64,000 bases of DNA, from contig NZ_CP064689.1 of assembly GCF_023100945.1 (NCBI RefSeq), positions 4,756,001 through 4,820,000 on the forward strand, written 5' to 3'. The stretch comes from Bradyrhizobium sp. 200 (GTDB lineage Bacteria; Pseudomonadota; Alphaproteobacteria; Rhizobiales; Xanthobacteraceae). The translations under genes and the position numbers were made by a program. Shown piece after piece: positions 8,043 through 17,046 of the stretch (position 1 is its first letter; each line of letters starts with the position of its first letter). Below the pieces are notes generated by a model. The model was given only the letters and a program-made list of their open reading frames with translations. It was not told the origin of the DNA and searched no databases.

Positions 8043-9662
8043 TCAGGCCTTCTTCTTCACGTCCTTGACGTTGGAGAAGGTAATCCCCTCGGCCCGTTCG
8101 CGGGTATAGCCAAGATAGAACTCGTTCTTGGCCATGAATACCGGGTCGCCGTCGACGTCATCGGCGATGCCCGAGCCGTTGGCGGCAATGAAGGCCTCCA
8201 ACTTCTTGCGGTCGTCGGACGAGACCCAGCGCGCGAGCTGGAATTCCGAAACCTCGAATTCGACCGGCAGCGAATATTCGGCATCGAGCCGGGCTTTGAG
8301 CACGTCGAGCTGCAGCGGGCCGACGACGCCTACCAGCGCCGGCGCACCGTCGCGCGGACGGAACACCTGCACCACGCCCTCTTCCGACATTTGCTGCAGG
8401 GCCTCTTTCAGCTTCTTCGCCTTCATCGCGTCCGTCAGGCGCACGCGACGGACGATTTCCGGGGCGAAACTGGGAACGCCGACGAAGGTGAGGTCTTCGC
8501 CCTCGGTCAGCGTATCGCCGATCCTTAAAGTGCCGTGGTTCGGAATGCCAACGACGTCGCCGGCAAAGGCTTCATCCGCCACCGAGCGGTCCTGGGCGAA
8601 GAAGAATTGCGGGCTCGACAGGCTCATGTTCTTGCCGGTCCGCACCAGTTTCGCCTTCATGCCGCGGCTGAGCTTGCCCGAGCAAAGCCTTGCAAAAGCG
8701 ATGCGATCGCGATGGTTCGGATCCATGTTGGCCTGGATCTTGAACACGAACGCGCTCATGCGCGGCTCGGCCGCTTCGACCTTGCGCAGGTTCGAATCCT
8801 GCGCGCGCGGCGCAGGCGCAAACTTGCCGAGACCTTCCAGCAAGTCGCCGACGCCGAAATTGCGCAGCGCGCTGCCGAAGTAGACCGGCGTCAGGTGCCC
8901 TTCGCGAAATGCCTCCAGCTCGAACGGCTTGCAGGCTTCCGAGACCAGCGCGAGTTCGTCCTTGATCTCGGCGACGTCGAGATTGGCGTTGCGGCCGGCG
9001 AGATCGGCGATGTCGATCTGCTCGGTCGCGCCGGTCTTGGCGCCGCCGCCTTCGAGCAGGCGCACGCCGCCATTGACGACGTCATAGGTACCGAGGAAAT
9101 CGCGGCCGCGGCCGACCGGCCAGGTCATCGGCGTGGTATCGAGCGCCAGCGTCTTTTCGATTTCGTCCAGCAGTTCGAACGTATCGCGGCTTTCGCGGTC
9201 CATCTTGTTGATGAAGGTGATAATCGGGATGTCGCGCAGCCGGCAGACCTCGAACAGCTTTCGCGTCCGCGCCTCGATGCCCTTTGCCGCGTCGATCACC
9301 ATCACGGCGGAATCGACCGCGGTCAGCGTGCGGTAGGTATCTTCGGAAAAGTCCTCGTGGCCCGGCGTATCCAGCAGGTTGAAGACGAGGTCCTGGAATT
9401 CGAACGTCATCACCGAGGTCACGACCGAGATGCCGCGCTCGCGCTCGATCTTCATCCAGTCGGAACGGGTATTGCGCCGCTCGCCCTTGGCCTTGACCTG
9501 CCCCGCCAGATTGATGGCGCCGCCGAATAGCAGGAGCTTTTCGGTCAGCGTGGTCTTGCCGGCGTCCGGGTGGGAGATGATCGCAAACGTGCGCCGCCGC
9601 GCCACTTCATCTGATAGCGGCGAGCGGGACGGCGATTCGGCAGTGACGGCAATGTCGGACAT
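8043..9662 (-). CDS. prfC: Peptide chain release factor 3
   Basis: The 539-residue translational GTPase has G1 SHPDAGKTTLTEKLL, G3 DTPGHEDFSEDTYR and G4 NKMDRESRD, with the RF3-specific insertion and C-terminal region (GVVGPLQLDVLKARLDAEY). RF3 recycles RF1 and RF2 from the ribosome after termination. The start MSDIAVTAESPSRSPLSDEV at 9662 matches family length; a start at 9701 would add 13 residues. It stands alone, with a repeat element downstream. Confidence 0.95.
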   Translation of the reverse strand: MSDIAVTAESPSRSPLSDEVARRRTFAIISHPDAGKTTLTEKLLLFGGAINLAGQVKAKGERRNTRSDWMKIERERGISVVTSVMTFEFQDLVFNLLDTPGHEDFSEDTYRTLTAVDSAVMVIDAAKGIEARTRKLFEVCRLRDIPIITFINKMDRESRDTFELLDEIEKTLALDTTPMTWPVGRGRDFLGTYDVVNGGVRLLEGGGAKTGATEQIDIADLAGRNANLDVAEIKDELALVSEACKPFELEAFREGHLTPVYFGSALRNFGVGDLLEGLGKFAPAPRAQDSNLRKVEAAEPRMSAFVFKIQANMDPNHRDRIAFARLCSGKLSRGMKAKLVRTGKNMSLSSPQFFFAQDRSVADEAFAGDVVGIPNHGTLRIGDTLTEGEDLTFVGVPSFAPEIVRRVRLTDAMKAKKLKEALQQMSEEGVVQVFRPRDGAPALVGVVGPLQLDVLKARLDAEYSLPVEFEVSEFQLARWVSSDDRKKLEAFIAANGSGIADDVDGDPVFMAKNEFYLGYTRERAEGITFSNVKDVKKKA

Positions 9663-9750
9663 GAGGCTCGAGCGTTTGGCAGGGAAAACCAGGCTAATCA
9701 AGCATCATTTGGTGGTTGCGAAGGGCATTGGCCAGTCCCATATCGGCAGC

Positions 9751-9799
9751 GGAAGGACGGCCTTCCAATCTCACAGCTCATCCGCGGGGACGGCCCTGC
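9751..9799 (+). ncRNA. Guanidine-II riboswitch (mini-ykkC)
   Basis: Two adjacent hairpins each carry the diagnostic ACGR loop. Hairpin 1 (9751-9766) is GGAAGG-ACGG-CCTTCC. Hairpin 2 (9784-9799) is GCGGGG-ACGG-CCCTGC with one G-T pair. They are 17 bases apart, and the second ends 7 bases before the GGAGGG Shine-Dalgarno (9807-9812) of the exporter gene. Tandem ACGR hairpins upstream of SMR exporters define the mini-ykkC class, which binds guanidinium and switches the downstream gene on, usually by freeing the ribosome binding site. Confidence 0.88.
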
Positions 9800-9817
9800 C
9801 TGGTTCGGAGGGTCGTG

Positions 9818-10141
9818 ATGGCCTGGATCGTGTTGTTCGTCGCCGGCCTCATGGAAATTGGCTGGGCTATCGGCCTCAAATATACCGAAGGTTTCACGCG
9901 GTTCGTTCCATCCGTCCTGACGCTCGCGTGCATGGCCGGCAGCATCCTCCTGCTCGGCCTTGCCCTGAAATCACTCCCGATCGGAACCGCCTACGCGGTG
10001 TGGACGGGCATCGGCGCGGTCGGAACGGCAATCCTGGGCATCGCATTGTTCGGCGAGCCTGCCACCGCCGCCCGCCTCGCCTGCATTGGACTGATCGTGG
10101 CCGGCATTATCGGGCTCAAACTCGTCACCGGGTCAGCGTAG
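9818..10141 (+). CDS. sugE: SMR-family guanidinium exporter (SugE/Gdx)
   Basis: The 107-residue protein has four transmembrane helices. It starts [20 protein letters not shown], with the membrane-embedded Glu13 conserved in SMR transporters, and includes [19 protein letters not shown] and a KLVTG-type end. Gdx proteins exchange guanidinium for protons. The start at 9818 follows GGAGGG. An ORF extending to 9716 would translate the riboswitch and is rejected. The riboswitch context supports the guanidinium-specific (Gdx) rather than the multidrug (EmrE) branch. It converges with pit, overlapping its 3' end by 9 bases. Confidence 0.93.
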   Translation: MAWIVLFVAGLMEIGWAIGLKYTEGFTRFVPSVLTLACMAGSILLLGLALKSLPIGTAYAVWTGIGAVGTAILGIALFGEPATAARLACIGLIVAGIIGLKLVTGSA

Positions 10142-11137
10142 CAACTGCACGGCCCAATAGGTCAGCGCCGCCACGATCGCAGAGGCTGGAATGGTGATCA
10201 CCCAGGCATAGACGATCGAGCTCGCCACGTTCCAGCGCACCGCCGAGACTCGCCGCGCCGCGCCGACGCCGACGATGGAGCCGGTAATGGTGTGGGTCGT
10301 GGATACGGGAACCCCGAGATAGGTCGCCATGAAGAGGGTCGCAGCCCCGCCGGTTTCAGCGCAAAAGCCCTGCATCGGCGTCAGCTTCGTGATCCGCAGC
10401 CCCATGGTGCGGACGATCCGCCAGCCCCCCATCAGCGTGCCGAGCCCCATGGCCGCCTGGCAGGAGATCACGACCCAGAACGGGATGGCGAAATCCGCCC
10501 CGAGGTGACCCTGCGAATACAAAAGCACCGCGATGATGCCCATTGTCTTTTGCGCATCGTTGCCGCCATGGCCGAGCGAATAAAGCGATGCCGAGACGAA
10601 TTGCAGGATACGGAAGGCACGGTCGACCGCAAACGGCGTCGAGCGCACCGACAGCCAAGATACGATCGCAACCAGCGCCAGCGCCAGCAGGAAACCGACC
10701 AGCGGCGACAACACGATCGCCAGCAGCGTCTTGGACAGGCCGCTCCAGACCGCCGCTGATATCCCGGCCTTGGCCATGCCCGCGCCAACCAGCCCGCCGA
10801 TCAATGCATGCGAACTCGACGATGGAATGCCGAGCGCCCAGGTAATCAGATTCCAGACGATGGCGCCGATCAGCGCCGCAAAGATCACCACCGCATCGAC
10901 GACATCGGGTTCGATGATTCCCGTGCCGATCGTATTGGCGACATGGAGCCCAAAGACGAGGAAGGCGATGAAATTGAAGAAAGCCGCCCAGAACACCGCA
11001 TATTGCGGACGCAGCACGCGGGTCGATACGATTGTCGCAATCGAATTGGCGGCGTCATGCAGACCGTTGAGGAAGTCGAACAGCAGCGCGACCGCGATCA
11101 GAAAGATCAGAATCGGAAGACCAAGCGTGGCGTCCAC
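10133..11137 (-). CDS. pit: PiT family inorganic phosphate transporter
   Basis: The 334-residue polytopic membrane protein carries both PiT signature repeats: [20 protein letters not shown] near the N-terminus and [17 protein letters not shown] in the second half. PiT carriers take up metal-phosphate with protons at low affinity. It begins 15 bases after the DUF47 gene on the same strand, the usual rhizobial order (orfA-pit). A Pho box ahead of that operon suggests phosphate control by PhoB. Confidence 0.93.
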   Translation of the reverse strand: MDATLGLPILIFLIAVALLFDFLNGLHDAANSIATIVSTRVLRPQYAVFWAAFFNFIAFLVFGLHVANTIGTGIIEPDVVDAVVIFAALIGAIVWNLITWALGIPSSSSHALIGGLVGAGMAKAGISAAVWSGLSKTLLAIVLSPLVGFLLALALVAIVSWLSVRSTPFAVDRAFRILQFVSASLYSLGHGGNDAQKTMGIIAVLLYSQGHLGADFAIPFWVVISCQAAMGLGTLMGGWRIVRTMGLRITKLTPMQGFCAETGGAATLFMATYLGVPVSTTHTITGSIVGVGAARRVSAVRWNVASSIVYAWVITIPASAIVAALTYWAVQLLR

Positions 11138-11152
11138 TGGATTGGTCCTGCC

Positions 11153-11797
11153 CTATACCTGTTCGATCACGATCGAGTTGATTTCGTTGGCGACGTCATC
11201 GAAGCGGTCGGACACTTTTTCGAGGTGCTTGTAGATCTCGGCGCCGACGATGAAATCCATCGAGTTGCCGCTGCGGTGTTTGAGAAACAATTCCTTCAAC
11301 CCGATGTCGTGGAGATCGTCGATACGGCCCTCCAGCTTGCCGATTTCCTCGGTGATGGCGGTCAGCATGGCGACGTTGTTGCCGATCGACTGCATCAGTG
11401 GCAGCGCTTTGCTGACGAGATTGGCGCATTCGACCAACAGCGTGGCTATTTCACGCATCGGGGGTTCGAACGTTCGGACTTCGAACAGCACCACCGCCTT
11501 CGCGGTCTGCTGCATCTGGTCGATGGCATCGTCCATCGCCGTGATCAGGTTCTTGATGTCGCCGCGGTCGAACGGGGTAATGAAGGTGCGGCGGACCGCG
11601 GTCAGCACCTCGCGGGTGATGCCATCGGCGTCGTTTTCGAACTGACTGACGCGCTGGCAGAATACCGGCGTCTCATCGCCGCCGCGCAGCATGTCCTGCA
11701 GCGCCAGTGCGCCCTGCACGACCGTCTGGGCATGTCGGGCAAACAGGTCAAAAAACCGCTCCTCCTTGGGCAAAAAGGCACGAAACCAGCGCAGCAT
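11153..11797 (-). CDS. DUF47 (PhoU-like) accessory protein of the Pit operon
   Basis: The 214-residue all-helical protein begins MLRWFRAFLPKEERFFDLFA, typical of the DUF47/TIGR00153 family. Acidic motifs such as NDADGITREV and AMDDAIDQMQQ correspond to the metal-binding E/DxxxD repeats of PhoU-like proteins. In Sinorhizobium the equivalent orfA is cotranscribed with pit, and the same spacing is seen here. It probably regulates transporter activity at the membrane. The start is the first ATG, 40 bases from the Pho box. Confidence 0.9.
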   Translation of the reverse strand: MLRWFRAFLPKEERFFDLFARHAQTVVQGALALQDMLRGGDETPVFCQRVSQFENDADGITREVLTAVRRTFITPFDRGDIKNLITAMDDAIDQMQQTAKAVVLFEVRTFEPPMREIATLLVECANLVSKALPLMQSIGNNVAMLTAITEEIGKLEGRIDDLHDIGLKELFLKHRSGNSMDFIVGAEIYKHLEKVSDRFDDVANEINSIVIEQV

Positions 11798-11836
11798 TGG
11801 TACTATCCATCGTTCAGGAACGGCCGTTTGGGCGGC

Positions 11837-11854
11837 CTGTCACAAAACTGTCAT
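11837..11854 (+). promoter_or_regulatory. Pho box upstream of DUF47-pit
   Basis: CTGTCAC-AAAA-CTGTCAT is two 7-base direct repeats separated by four A residues, one base off the CTGTCAT-N4-CTGTCAT PhoB consensus. It lies 40 bases before the DUF47 start but points away from it (repeats on the plus strand, operon on the minus strand). In S. meliloti, PhoB represses orfA-pit; a reversed box near the promoter would fit repression. No plus-strand gene starts downstream of it. Confidence 0.75.
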
Positions 11855-11947
11855 AAACCATTCGAGGGCAAAGCGCGCAACGGCAGGCCCCGGGAACCGG
11901 GTCATCCACCGCTTTGTGGCACTGAAAAATCGCCAGAACAGGCCGTC

Positions 11948-12916
11948 TTACAGGGATCGGCGGAAATAATGCGCGATCTCGCCGATCACACCGCGGCGGA
12001 AGGTCAGCACACAGGCCACGAAGATGACGCCCTGGATCACCGTCACCCACTGGCCGAAACCGGCCAGATATTGCTGCATGGCGATGATGACGAAGGCGCC
12101 GACGACGGGGCCGAACACCGTTCCGAGGCCGCCGACCAGCGTCATCAGCACGATTTCACCTGACATCGTCCAGTGCACGTCGGTCAGCGAGGCGTTCTGC
12201 GCCACGAACACTTTCAGCGAGCCGGCAAAGCCCGCGATGGTCCCGGAGAGGATAAAGGCGAGCAGCTTGTACTGATCGGTTTTGTAGCCCAGCGAGATCG
12301 CGCGCGGCTCGTTCTCGCGGATCGCCTTCAGGACCTCGCCGAACGGCGAGTTGATGGTGCGGTAGATCAGGAGGAAGCCGCCGAGGAAGCCGGCAAGCAC
12401 GACATAGTAAAGCACCGTGGGCTTGGCGAGATTGAAGATCCCGAACAGATAGCCCTGCGGAATGCCCTGAATGCCGTCTTCACCATGGGTGAACGGCGCT
12501 TGCAGGTAGATGAAGTACAGGAGCTGCGACAGCGCCAGCGTGATCATCGAGAAGTAGATGCCTTGCCGGCGGATCGAGATGAAGCCGGTGACGACCGAAA
12601 GTGCGGCAGCGCCGGCGACGCCGACCAGAATTCCGAGTTCGGGTGACACACCCCAGACCTTCAGCGCATGCGCCGAGCAATAGCCCGCGGTCCCCAGGAA
12701 CATCGCATGGCCGAATGACAGCAGGCCGCCATAGCCGATCAAGAGGTTGAACGCGCAGGCGAGCAGCGCGAAGCACAGCGCCTGCATCACGAAGAACGGA
12801 TAGATGCCGGTCATGGGCACCAGGCCCAGCAGCACGGCCATCGCCGCGAACACGATCATCTCGTCGCGCATCGCGCGCGGCGTTACCGGGATTGTGTCGT
12901 CAGTCAATGCGCTCAT
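11948..12916 (-). CDS. livM: Branched-chain amino acid ABC transporter permease LivM
   Basis: The 322-residue protein has eight or more hydrophobic helices and a LivM signature (LLIGYGGLLSFGHAMFLGTA) plus the EAA-like loop ISLGYKTDQYKLLAFILSG. Together with LivH it forms the membrane channel of a HAAT-family importer for hydrophobic amino acids or related ligands. Its start lies 1 base from the livH stop, so the two are translationally close. It is the last gene of the operon livG-livF-SBP-livH-livM. Confidence 0.92.
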   Translation of the reverse strand: MSALTDDTIPVTPRAMRDEMIVFAAMAVLLGLVPMTGIYPFFVMQALCFALLACAFNLLIGYGGLLSFGHAMFLGTAGYCSAHALKVWGVSPELGILVGVAGAAALSVVTGFISIRRQGIYFSMITLALSQLLYFIYLQAPFTHGEDGIQGIPQGYLFGIFNLAKPTVLYYVVLAGFLGGFLLIYRTINSPFGEVLKAIRENEPRAISLGYKTDQYKLLAFILSGTIAGFAGSLKVFVAQNASLTDVHWTMSGEIVLMTLVGGLGTVFGPVVGAFVIIAMQQYLAGFGQWVTVIQGVIFVACVLTFRRGVIGEIAHYFRRSL

Positions 12917-12917
12917 G

Positions 12918-13838
12918 TCAGGCCGCCCGTCCGGTCAGTCCCGTTGGCTTCACCAGCAACACCAGCACCATCAGGACAAACACCACGGTGTTGGAAGCTT
13001 CGGGGTAAAAATACTTCGTTAGTCCCTCGATCACGCCGAGCGCGAATCCAGTGATGATCGATCCCATGATCGAACCCATGCCGCCGATCACCACCACCGC
13101 GAACACGACGATGATCAGATCGGCGCCCATCAGCGGCCGCACCTGGTTGATCGGCGCAGACAACACGCCGGCCAACGCGGCGAGACCGACGCCGAGCCCG
13201 TAGGTCAGCGTGATCATCCTGGGCACATTGATGCCGAACGCGCGCACCAGGGTCGGATTCTCGGTCGCGGCGCGCAGGTAAGCGCCGAGCCGCGTCTTTT
13301 CAATCAGGAACCAGGTGGCGATGCAGACGACGAGCGAGAAGATGACCACCCAGCCACGATAGACCGGCAGGAACATGAATCCGAGATTCATGCCGCCCTG
13401 CAGGCCGCGCCGGCAGAACGCGTCCTGCGGAGCGTTCGGCGAGCAGTCGCCGATCTGCGGATAGTCCGGTATGGCATAGGGCAGCCCCGACGAGCCAAAA
13501 TAATTCTGGAACACGCCCTGCACGATCAGCGCGATGCCGAAGGTCAGCAACAGGCCATAGAGGTGGTCGAGGCCGGCCAGCCATTGCAGCATGGTCCGCT
13601 CCAGGATCATGCCGAAGATGCCGACCACGATCGGGGCGATGAGCAGCGCCCACCAATATCCAATGCCGGTCAGGTGAAGGAGGAAATATGCGGTGAACGC
13701 GCCCATCATGTAGAGCGCGCCGTGGGCGAAATTGATGATGTTGAGCATGCCGAAGATCACGGCGAGCCCGAGACTGAGCAGCGCGTAGAACGATCCGTTG
13801 ATCAGTCCCACCAAAAGCTGGGCGTATAGAGCTTGCAT
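12918..13838 (-). CDS. livH: Branched-chain amino acid ABC transporter permease LivH
   Basis: The 306-residue membrane protein starts MQALYAQLLVGLINGSFYAL, the canonical LivH N-terminus, followed by GMLNIINFAHGALYMMGAF. A TTG 15 bases upstream is possible but does not fit the family start. A Cys-containing periplasmic insert (about residues 105-130, with CSPNAPQDAFC) is longer than in E. coli LivH and could form a disulfide. It pairs with LivM as the heterodimeric permease. Confidence 0.92.
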   Translation of the reverse strand: MQALYAQLLVGLINGSFYALLSLGLAVIFGMLNIINFAHGALYMMGAFTAYFLLHLTGIGYWWALLIAPIVVGIFGMILERTMLQWLAGLDHLYGLLLTFGIALIVQGVFQNYFGSSGLPYAIPDYPQIGDCSPNAPQDAFCRRGLQGGMNLGFMFLPVYRGWVVIFSLVVCIATWFLIEKTRLGAYLRAATENPTLVRAFGINVPRMITLTYGLGVGLAALAGVLSAPINQVRPLMGADLIIVVFAVVVIGGMGSIMGSIITGFALGVIEGLTKYFYPEASNTVVFVLMVLVLLVKPTGLTGRAA

Positions 13839-13892
13839 CGGTTTCGCACTCAATCTCGTTTAGGACGCGGAATCACGTTGGGACGCGAGGAA

Positions 13893-13921
13893 TGGCCCGC
13901 CGGCATCGTGCCGGCGGGCCA
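13893..13921 (-). terminator. Perfect 13-bp hairpin between the binding-protein gene and livH
   Basis: Arms 13893-13905 (TGGCCCGCCGGCA) and 13909-13921 pair perfectly around a 3-base loop. The hairpin starts 6 bases after the binding-protein stop codon. No T-run follows on the minus strand. Such hairpins after an ABC binding-protein gene usually protect that mRNA from 3' decay or partly stop transcription, giving more binding protein than permease. Confidence 0.65.
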
Positions 13922-13927
13922 TCGTTG

Positions 13928-15145
13928 TTACTTCTTTACCAGCGGACAGGCGCTTTCCGAAAGCGGCCGGAAGGCCTGGTCGCCCGGGGTGGTTCCGACC
14001 AGCTTGTAATAGTCCCACGGTCCCTTGGATTCGGCGGGCTTCTTTACCTCAAACAGGTAGGCCGGATGAAGCTTGCGGCCGTCGGCGCGGATCGTGCCTT
14101 TGCCGAACAACGGATCGTCGGTCGGCGCCTCCTTCATCTTCGCCACTACCTTGACGCCGTCATGCGGGTTGCCGCCCATGGCATCGATCGTCTTGAAATA
14201 GTGGATCAGGCCCGAATACACGCCGGCCTGCACCATGGACGGCATCGCCTTGTTCTTCATGCGCTCGGAGAAGCGCTTCGAAAACGCGCGGGTTCCGTCG
14301 TTCAGATCCCAGTAGAAGGTTTCGGTGAAGTTCAGTCCCTGCGCGACCTTGAGGCCGAGCGAGTGAACGTCATTGATGAACAGTAGCAGTCCCGCGAGCT
14401 TCTGGCCGCCCGACACGATGCCGAACTCGGCGGCCTGCTTGATGGTGTTGGTGGTATCGCCACCGGCGTTCGCCATGCCGACGATCTTGGCCTTGGAAGC
14501 CTGCGCCTGCAGCAGGAACGAGGAGAAGTCTGACGAGTTCAGGGGATGCCTGACGGTGCCGATAACCTTGCCGCCCGACTTGACCACAACCGCGGCGGTA
14601 TCGCGCTCCAGCGCGTGGCCGAATGCGTAGTCCGCGGTCAGGAAATACCAGGTATCGCCACCGGCCTTCACCAGCGCCTGCCCCGTGCTGTTCGCCAGCA
14701 TGTAGGTGTCGTAGACCCAGTGAATCGTGTTGGGCGAGCACTGGGTATTGGTGAGGTCCGACGTCGCCGCGCCGGTATTGATCATGACGGCGTTCTTTTC
14801 CTTCACCAGATTGTTGACCGCCAGCGCAACGCCGGAGTTCAACACGTCCACGAAGATGTCGACCTTCTCGACGTCGATCCATTGACGCGCGATGGTGGTG
14901 CCGATGTCGGGCTTGTTCTGGTGGTCGGCGGAGACGATGTCGATCTTCCAGCCTTTGGCCGCAAGCCCGGAATCCTCGACTGCCATCTGAGCGGCAAGCG
15001 TGGAGCCCGCGCCGCCGAGGTCGGAGTAAAGTCCGGAGTTGTCGGTAAGCACGCCGATCTTGACGGTCTTGTCTTGCGCCATGGCGCCGCCCGCAGCAAG
15101 CGCCAGGGCGGTGCCGAGCAAGAGAGCTGAAATGCGATGTTTCAT
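13928..15145 (-). CDS. Branched-chain amino acid-type ABC substrate-binding protein
   Basis: The 405-residue periplasmic protein (start MKHRISALLLGTALALAAGG, signal peptide ending AMAQ-DK) has the type I periplasmic fold seen in the LivJ/HAAT family: KIGVLTDNSGLYSDLGGAGS, the VDIFVDVLNSGVALAV ligand region and an IHWVYDTYMLANSTGQALVK stretch. Many rhizobial members bind urea, amides or aromatic acids rather than leucine, so the ligand is uncertain. A start at 15175 would put ten extra residues before the signal peptide. The high-stability hairpin after it suggests differential expression. Confidence 0.9.
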   Translation of the reverse strand: MKHRISALLLGTALALAAGGAMAQDKTVKIGVLTDNSGLYSDLGGAGSTLAAQMAVEDSGLAAKGWKIDIVSADHQNKPDIGTTIARQWIDVEKVDIFVDVLNSGVALAVNNLVKEKNAVMINTGAATSDLTNTQCSPNTIHWVYDTYMLANSTGQALVKAGGDTWYFLTADYAFGHALERDTAAVVVKSGGKVIGTVRHPLNSSDFSSFLLQAQASKAKIVGMANAGGDTTNTIKQAAEFGIVSGGQKLAGLLLFINDVHSLGLKVAQGLNFTETFYWDLNDGTRAFSKRFSERMKNKAMPSMVQAGVYSGLIHYFKTIDAMGGNPHDGVKVVAKMKEAPTDDPLFGKGTIRADGRKLHPAYLFEVKKPAESKGPWDYYKLVGTTPGDQAFRPLSESACPLVKK

Positions 15146-15183
15146 AGTATCTCCATTAATCCAGAGTGAAGCCATAGTACCGA

Positions 15184-15927
15184 TTAAACCCCGAGATAGG
15201 TGTGGAGCTTGTCCATATTGGCCGACAACTCCGAATTCGCGAACCCGTCGATGACCTTGCCGTGCTCGACGATGTAGTAGCGGTCGGCCACCGTGGAAGC
15301 GAAGCGGAAATTCTGCTCGACCAGCAGGATGGTGAAGCCTTCCGACTTCAGCCGCGCGATGGTGTGGCCAATCTGCTGGATGATGACGGGCGCAAGGCCC
15401 TCGGTCGGTTCGTCCAGCATCAGGAAGCGCGCGCCGGTGCGCAGGATTCTGGCGATCGCCAGCATCTGCTGCTCACCGCCGGAAAGCTTGGTACCCTGGC
15501 TGTTGAGGCGCTCCTTCAGATTCGGAAACAATTCGAAGATCTGATCGAGCGACAGCCCCCCGCTGCGCACGATCGGCGGCAGCAGCAGGTTTTCGCGCAC
15601 GTCGAGGCTTGCAAAGATACCGCGCTCCTCGGGACAGAACGCGACGCCCAACCGCGCGATCCTGTCGGAGGAGGCGCGGATGATGTCTTCTTTGTTGAAG
15701 CGGATCGAGCCGGTGCGCTTGCCGATAATTCCCATCACCGACTTCAGCGTCGTGGTCTTGCCGGCGCCGTTGCGGCCGAGCAGCGTGACTACTTCGCCGG
15801 CCTTCACATTGAAGTTGATGCCGTGAAGGATGTGGGATTCGCCGTACCATGCCTGCAGGTCCGAAACGGAAAGAACCTCTGCCCCCGCCGGTTTGGTGGC
15901 GGCGTCGGCCATTTTCAGATCAGTCAT
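15184..15927 (-). CDS. livF: ABC transporter ATP-binding protein LivF
   Basis: The 247-residue ATPase has Walker A GRNGAGKTT, signature LSGGEQQMLAIAR and Walker B RFLMLDEPTEGLAP, followed by the LivF-type end (KLHTYLGV). It powers import with LivG. The ATG at 15927 (MTDLKMADAA) overlaps the last 8 bases of livG, a coupling overlap; an ORF start at 15981 lies inside livG and is less likely. Confidence 0.93.
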   Translation of the reverse strand: MTDLKMADAATKPAGAEVLSVSDLQAWYGESHILHGINFNVKAGEVVTLLGRNGAGKTTTLKSVMGIIGKRTGSIRFNKEDIIRASSDRIARLGVAFCPEERGIFASLDVRENLLLPPIVRSGGLSLDQIFELFPNLKERLNSQGTKLSGGEQQMLAIARILRTGARFLMLDEPTEGLAPVIIQQIGHTIARLKSEGFTILLVEQNFRFASTVADRYYIVEHGKVIDGFANSELSANMDKLHTYLGV

Positions 15928-16675
15928 GACCGGCCCCCAAATAGGCTTCCTTGACGCGCTCGTCCCTGGAAAGCTCGGCATAATCGCCTTGCGCCAGCAC
16001 CTGACCGCGCGTCAGCACCGTAATGATATCGGACAGGTTGGCCACGACCGACAGATTATGTTCGACCATCAGGATGGTGTGCTTGGCCGAGATGCGCTTG
16101 ATCAGCGCCGCAATCTTGTCGATGTCTTCATGGCCCATGCCGGCCATCGGCTCGTCGAGCAGCATCATTTCCGGGTCGAGCGCCAGCGTCGTCGCGATCT
16201 CGAGCGCGCGCTTGCGGCCATAGGGCATCTCGACCGCCGGCGTGTTGGCGAACTCGCTCAGGCCCACGTCATTGAGCAGTTCGTGAGCGCGGACGTTGAA
16301 GCGATCCAGCACGCTCTTGGAGCGCCAGAAATCGAACGAAGAGCCATGCTGGCGTTGTAGCGCGACACGGACGTTCTCCAGCGCCGTCAGGTGCGGGAAC
16401 ACTGCTGAAATCTGGAACGAACGCACCAGTCCGAGGCGGGCCACATCGGCCGGCGCCATCGCGGTGATGTCCTGTCCCCTGTACAGGATCTGGCCTGCCG
16501 ACGGCCTCAAGAACTTGGTCAAGAGGTTGAAGCACGTCGTCTTGCCGGCGCCGTTAGGCCCGATCAGCGCATGAATGCTGCCGCGGCGTACCTTCAAAGC
16601 AACGTCGCGAACGGCGAAGAAACCCGCGAATTCCTTGGTCAATCCGTGGGTCTCGAGAATAAACTCATCAGCCAA
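15920..16675 (-). CDS. livG: ABC transporter ATP-binding protein LivG
   Basis: The ATPase has Walker A GPNGAGKTTCFNLL, the LivG-type signature MPYGRKRALEIATTLA (in place of LSGGQ) and Walker B MMLLDEPMAGMGHED. I place the start at a TTG (16675, LADEFILETHGLTKEF) because a GGGGG Shine-Dalgarno lies 8 bases upstream. The ORF extends to 16726 without family-like sequence. First gene of the liv operon. Confidence 0.9.
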   Translation of the reverse strand: MADEFILETHGLTKEFAGFFAVRDVALKVRRGSIHALIGPNGAGKTTCFNLLTKFLRPSAGQILYRGQDITAMAPADVARLGLVRSFQISAVFPHLTALENVRVALQRQHGSSFDFWRSKSVLDRFNVRAHELLNDVGLSEFANTPAVEMPYGRKRALEIATTLALDPEMMLLDEPMAGMGHEDIDKIAALIKRISAKHTILMVEHNLSVVANLSDIITVLTRGQVLAQGDYAELSRDERVKEAYLGAGHD

Positions 16676-16739
16676 ACAAATTTCCCCCGTCAGCCGTCTG
16701 CGCGAAGTCGCCCCGCGCGCGGCCAATTTTTCCTGTTCG

Positions 16740-16782
16740 GGCGGGCTCTCCTGGACGTCCTGGAATCCGTCCCGAGCCCGCC
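16740..16782 (-). promoter_or_regulatory. Leader hairpin upstream of livG
   Basis: The 9-base arms GGCGGGCTC (16740-16748) and GAGCCCGCC (16774-16782) pair around a 25-base loop that itself contains GGACGTCC. The element is about 65 bases before the livG start, inside the probable 5' leader. No T-run follows. It could be an mRNA structure or chance GC-rich pairing. The rest of the 16676-17046 gap holds the two divergent promoters but no other motif I can support. Confidence 0.3.
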
Positions 16783-17046
16783 GCCTCCGGGCCGGAATAT
16801 GCCGTCATCGGTATGGGTTAGGCAAGGTGGAAAGCTGTCACGGGCAAAGCGCGCGCCGGTTCCGGATGCGCCATAAGTCGAATTGCCCACCCGCCGGGCG
16901 CAGCCTGCCTGCCGACCGCATTCAACTGCGACCCTCGCGCCCGCAAGCCATCGTTAACGGCGTTCTGCTGCAATAAGACGCTTTCATAGAATATTTCCGC
17001 CTCCGCCCGCATCATCACGCGATTTAGATAGCCAGGAATTGCCGCC

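Noticed and set aside
9716..9817. Longer start for the sugE gene
   Set aside because: It would translate the two riboswitch hairpins; the ATG at 9818 has a good ribosome binding site and the correct family N-terminus.
10808..12163. 451-codon plus-strand frame over pit, DUF47 and the Pho box
   Set aside because: Runs antisense to clear genes and across a regulatory gap, with no recognisable domain.
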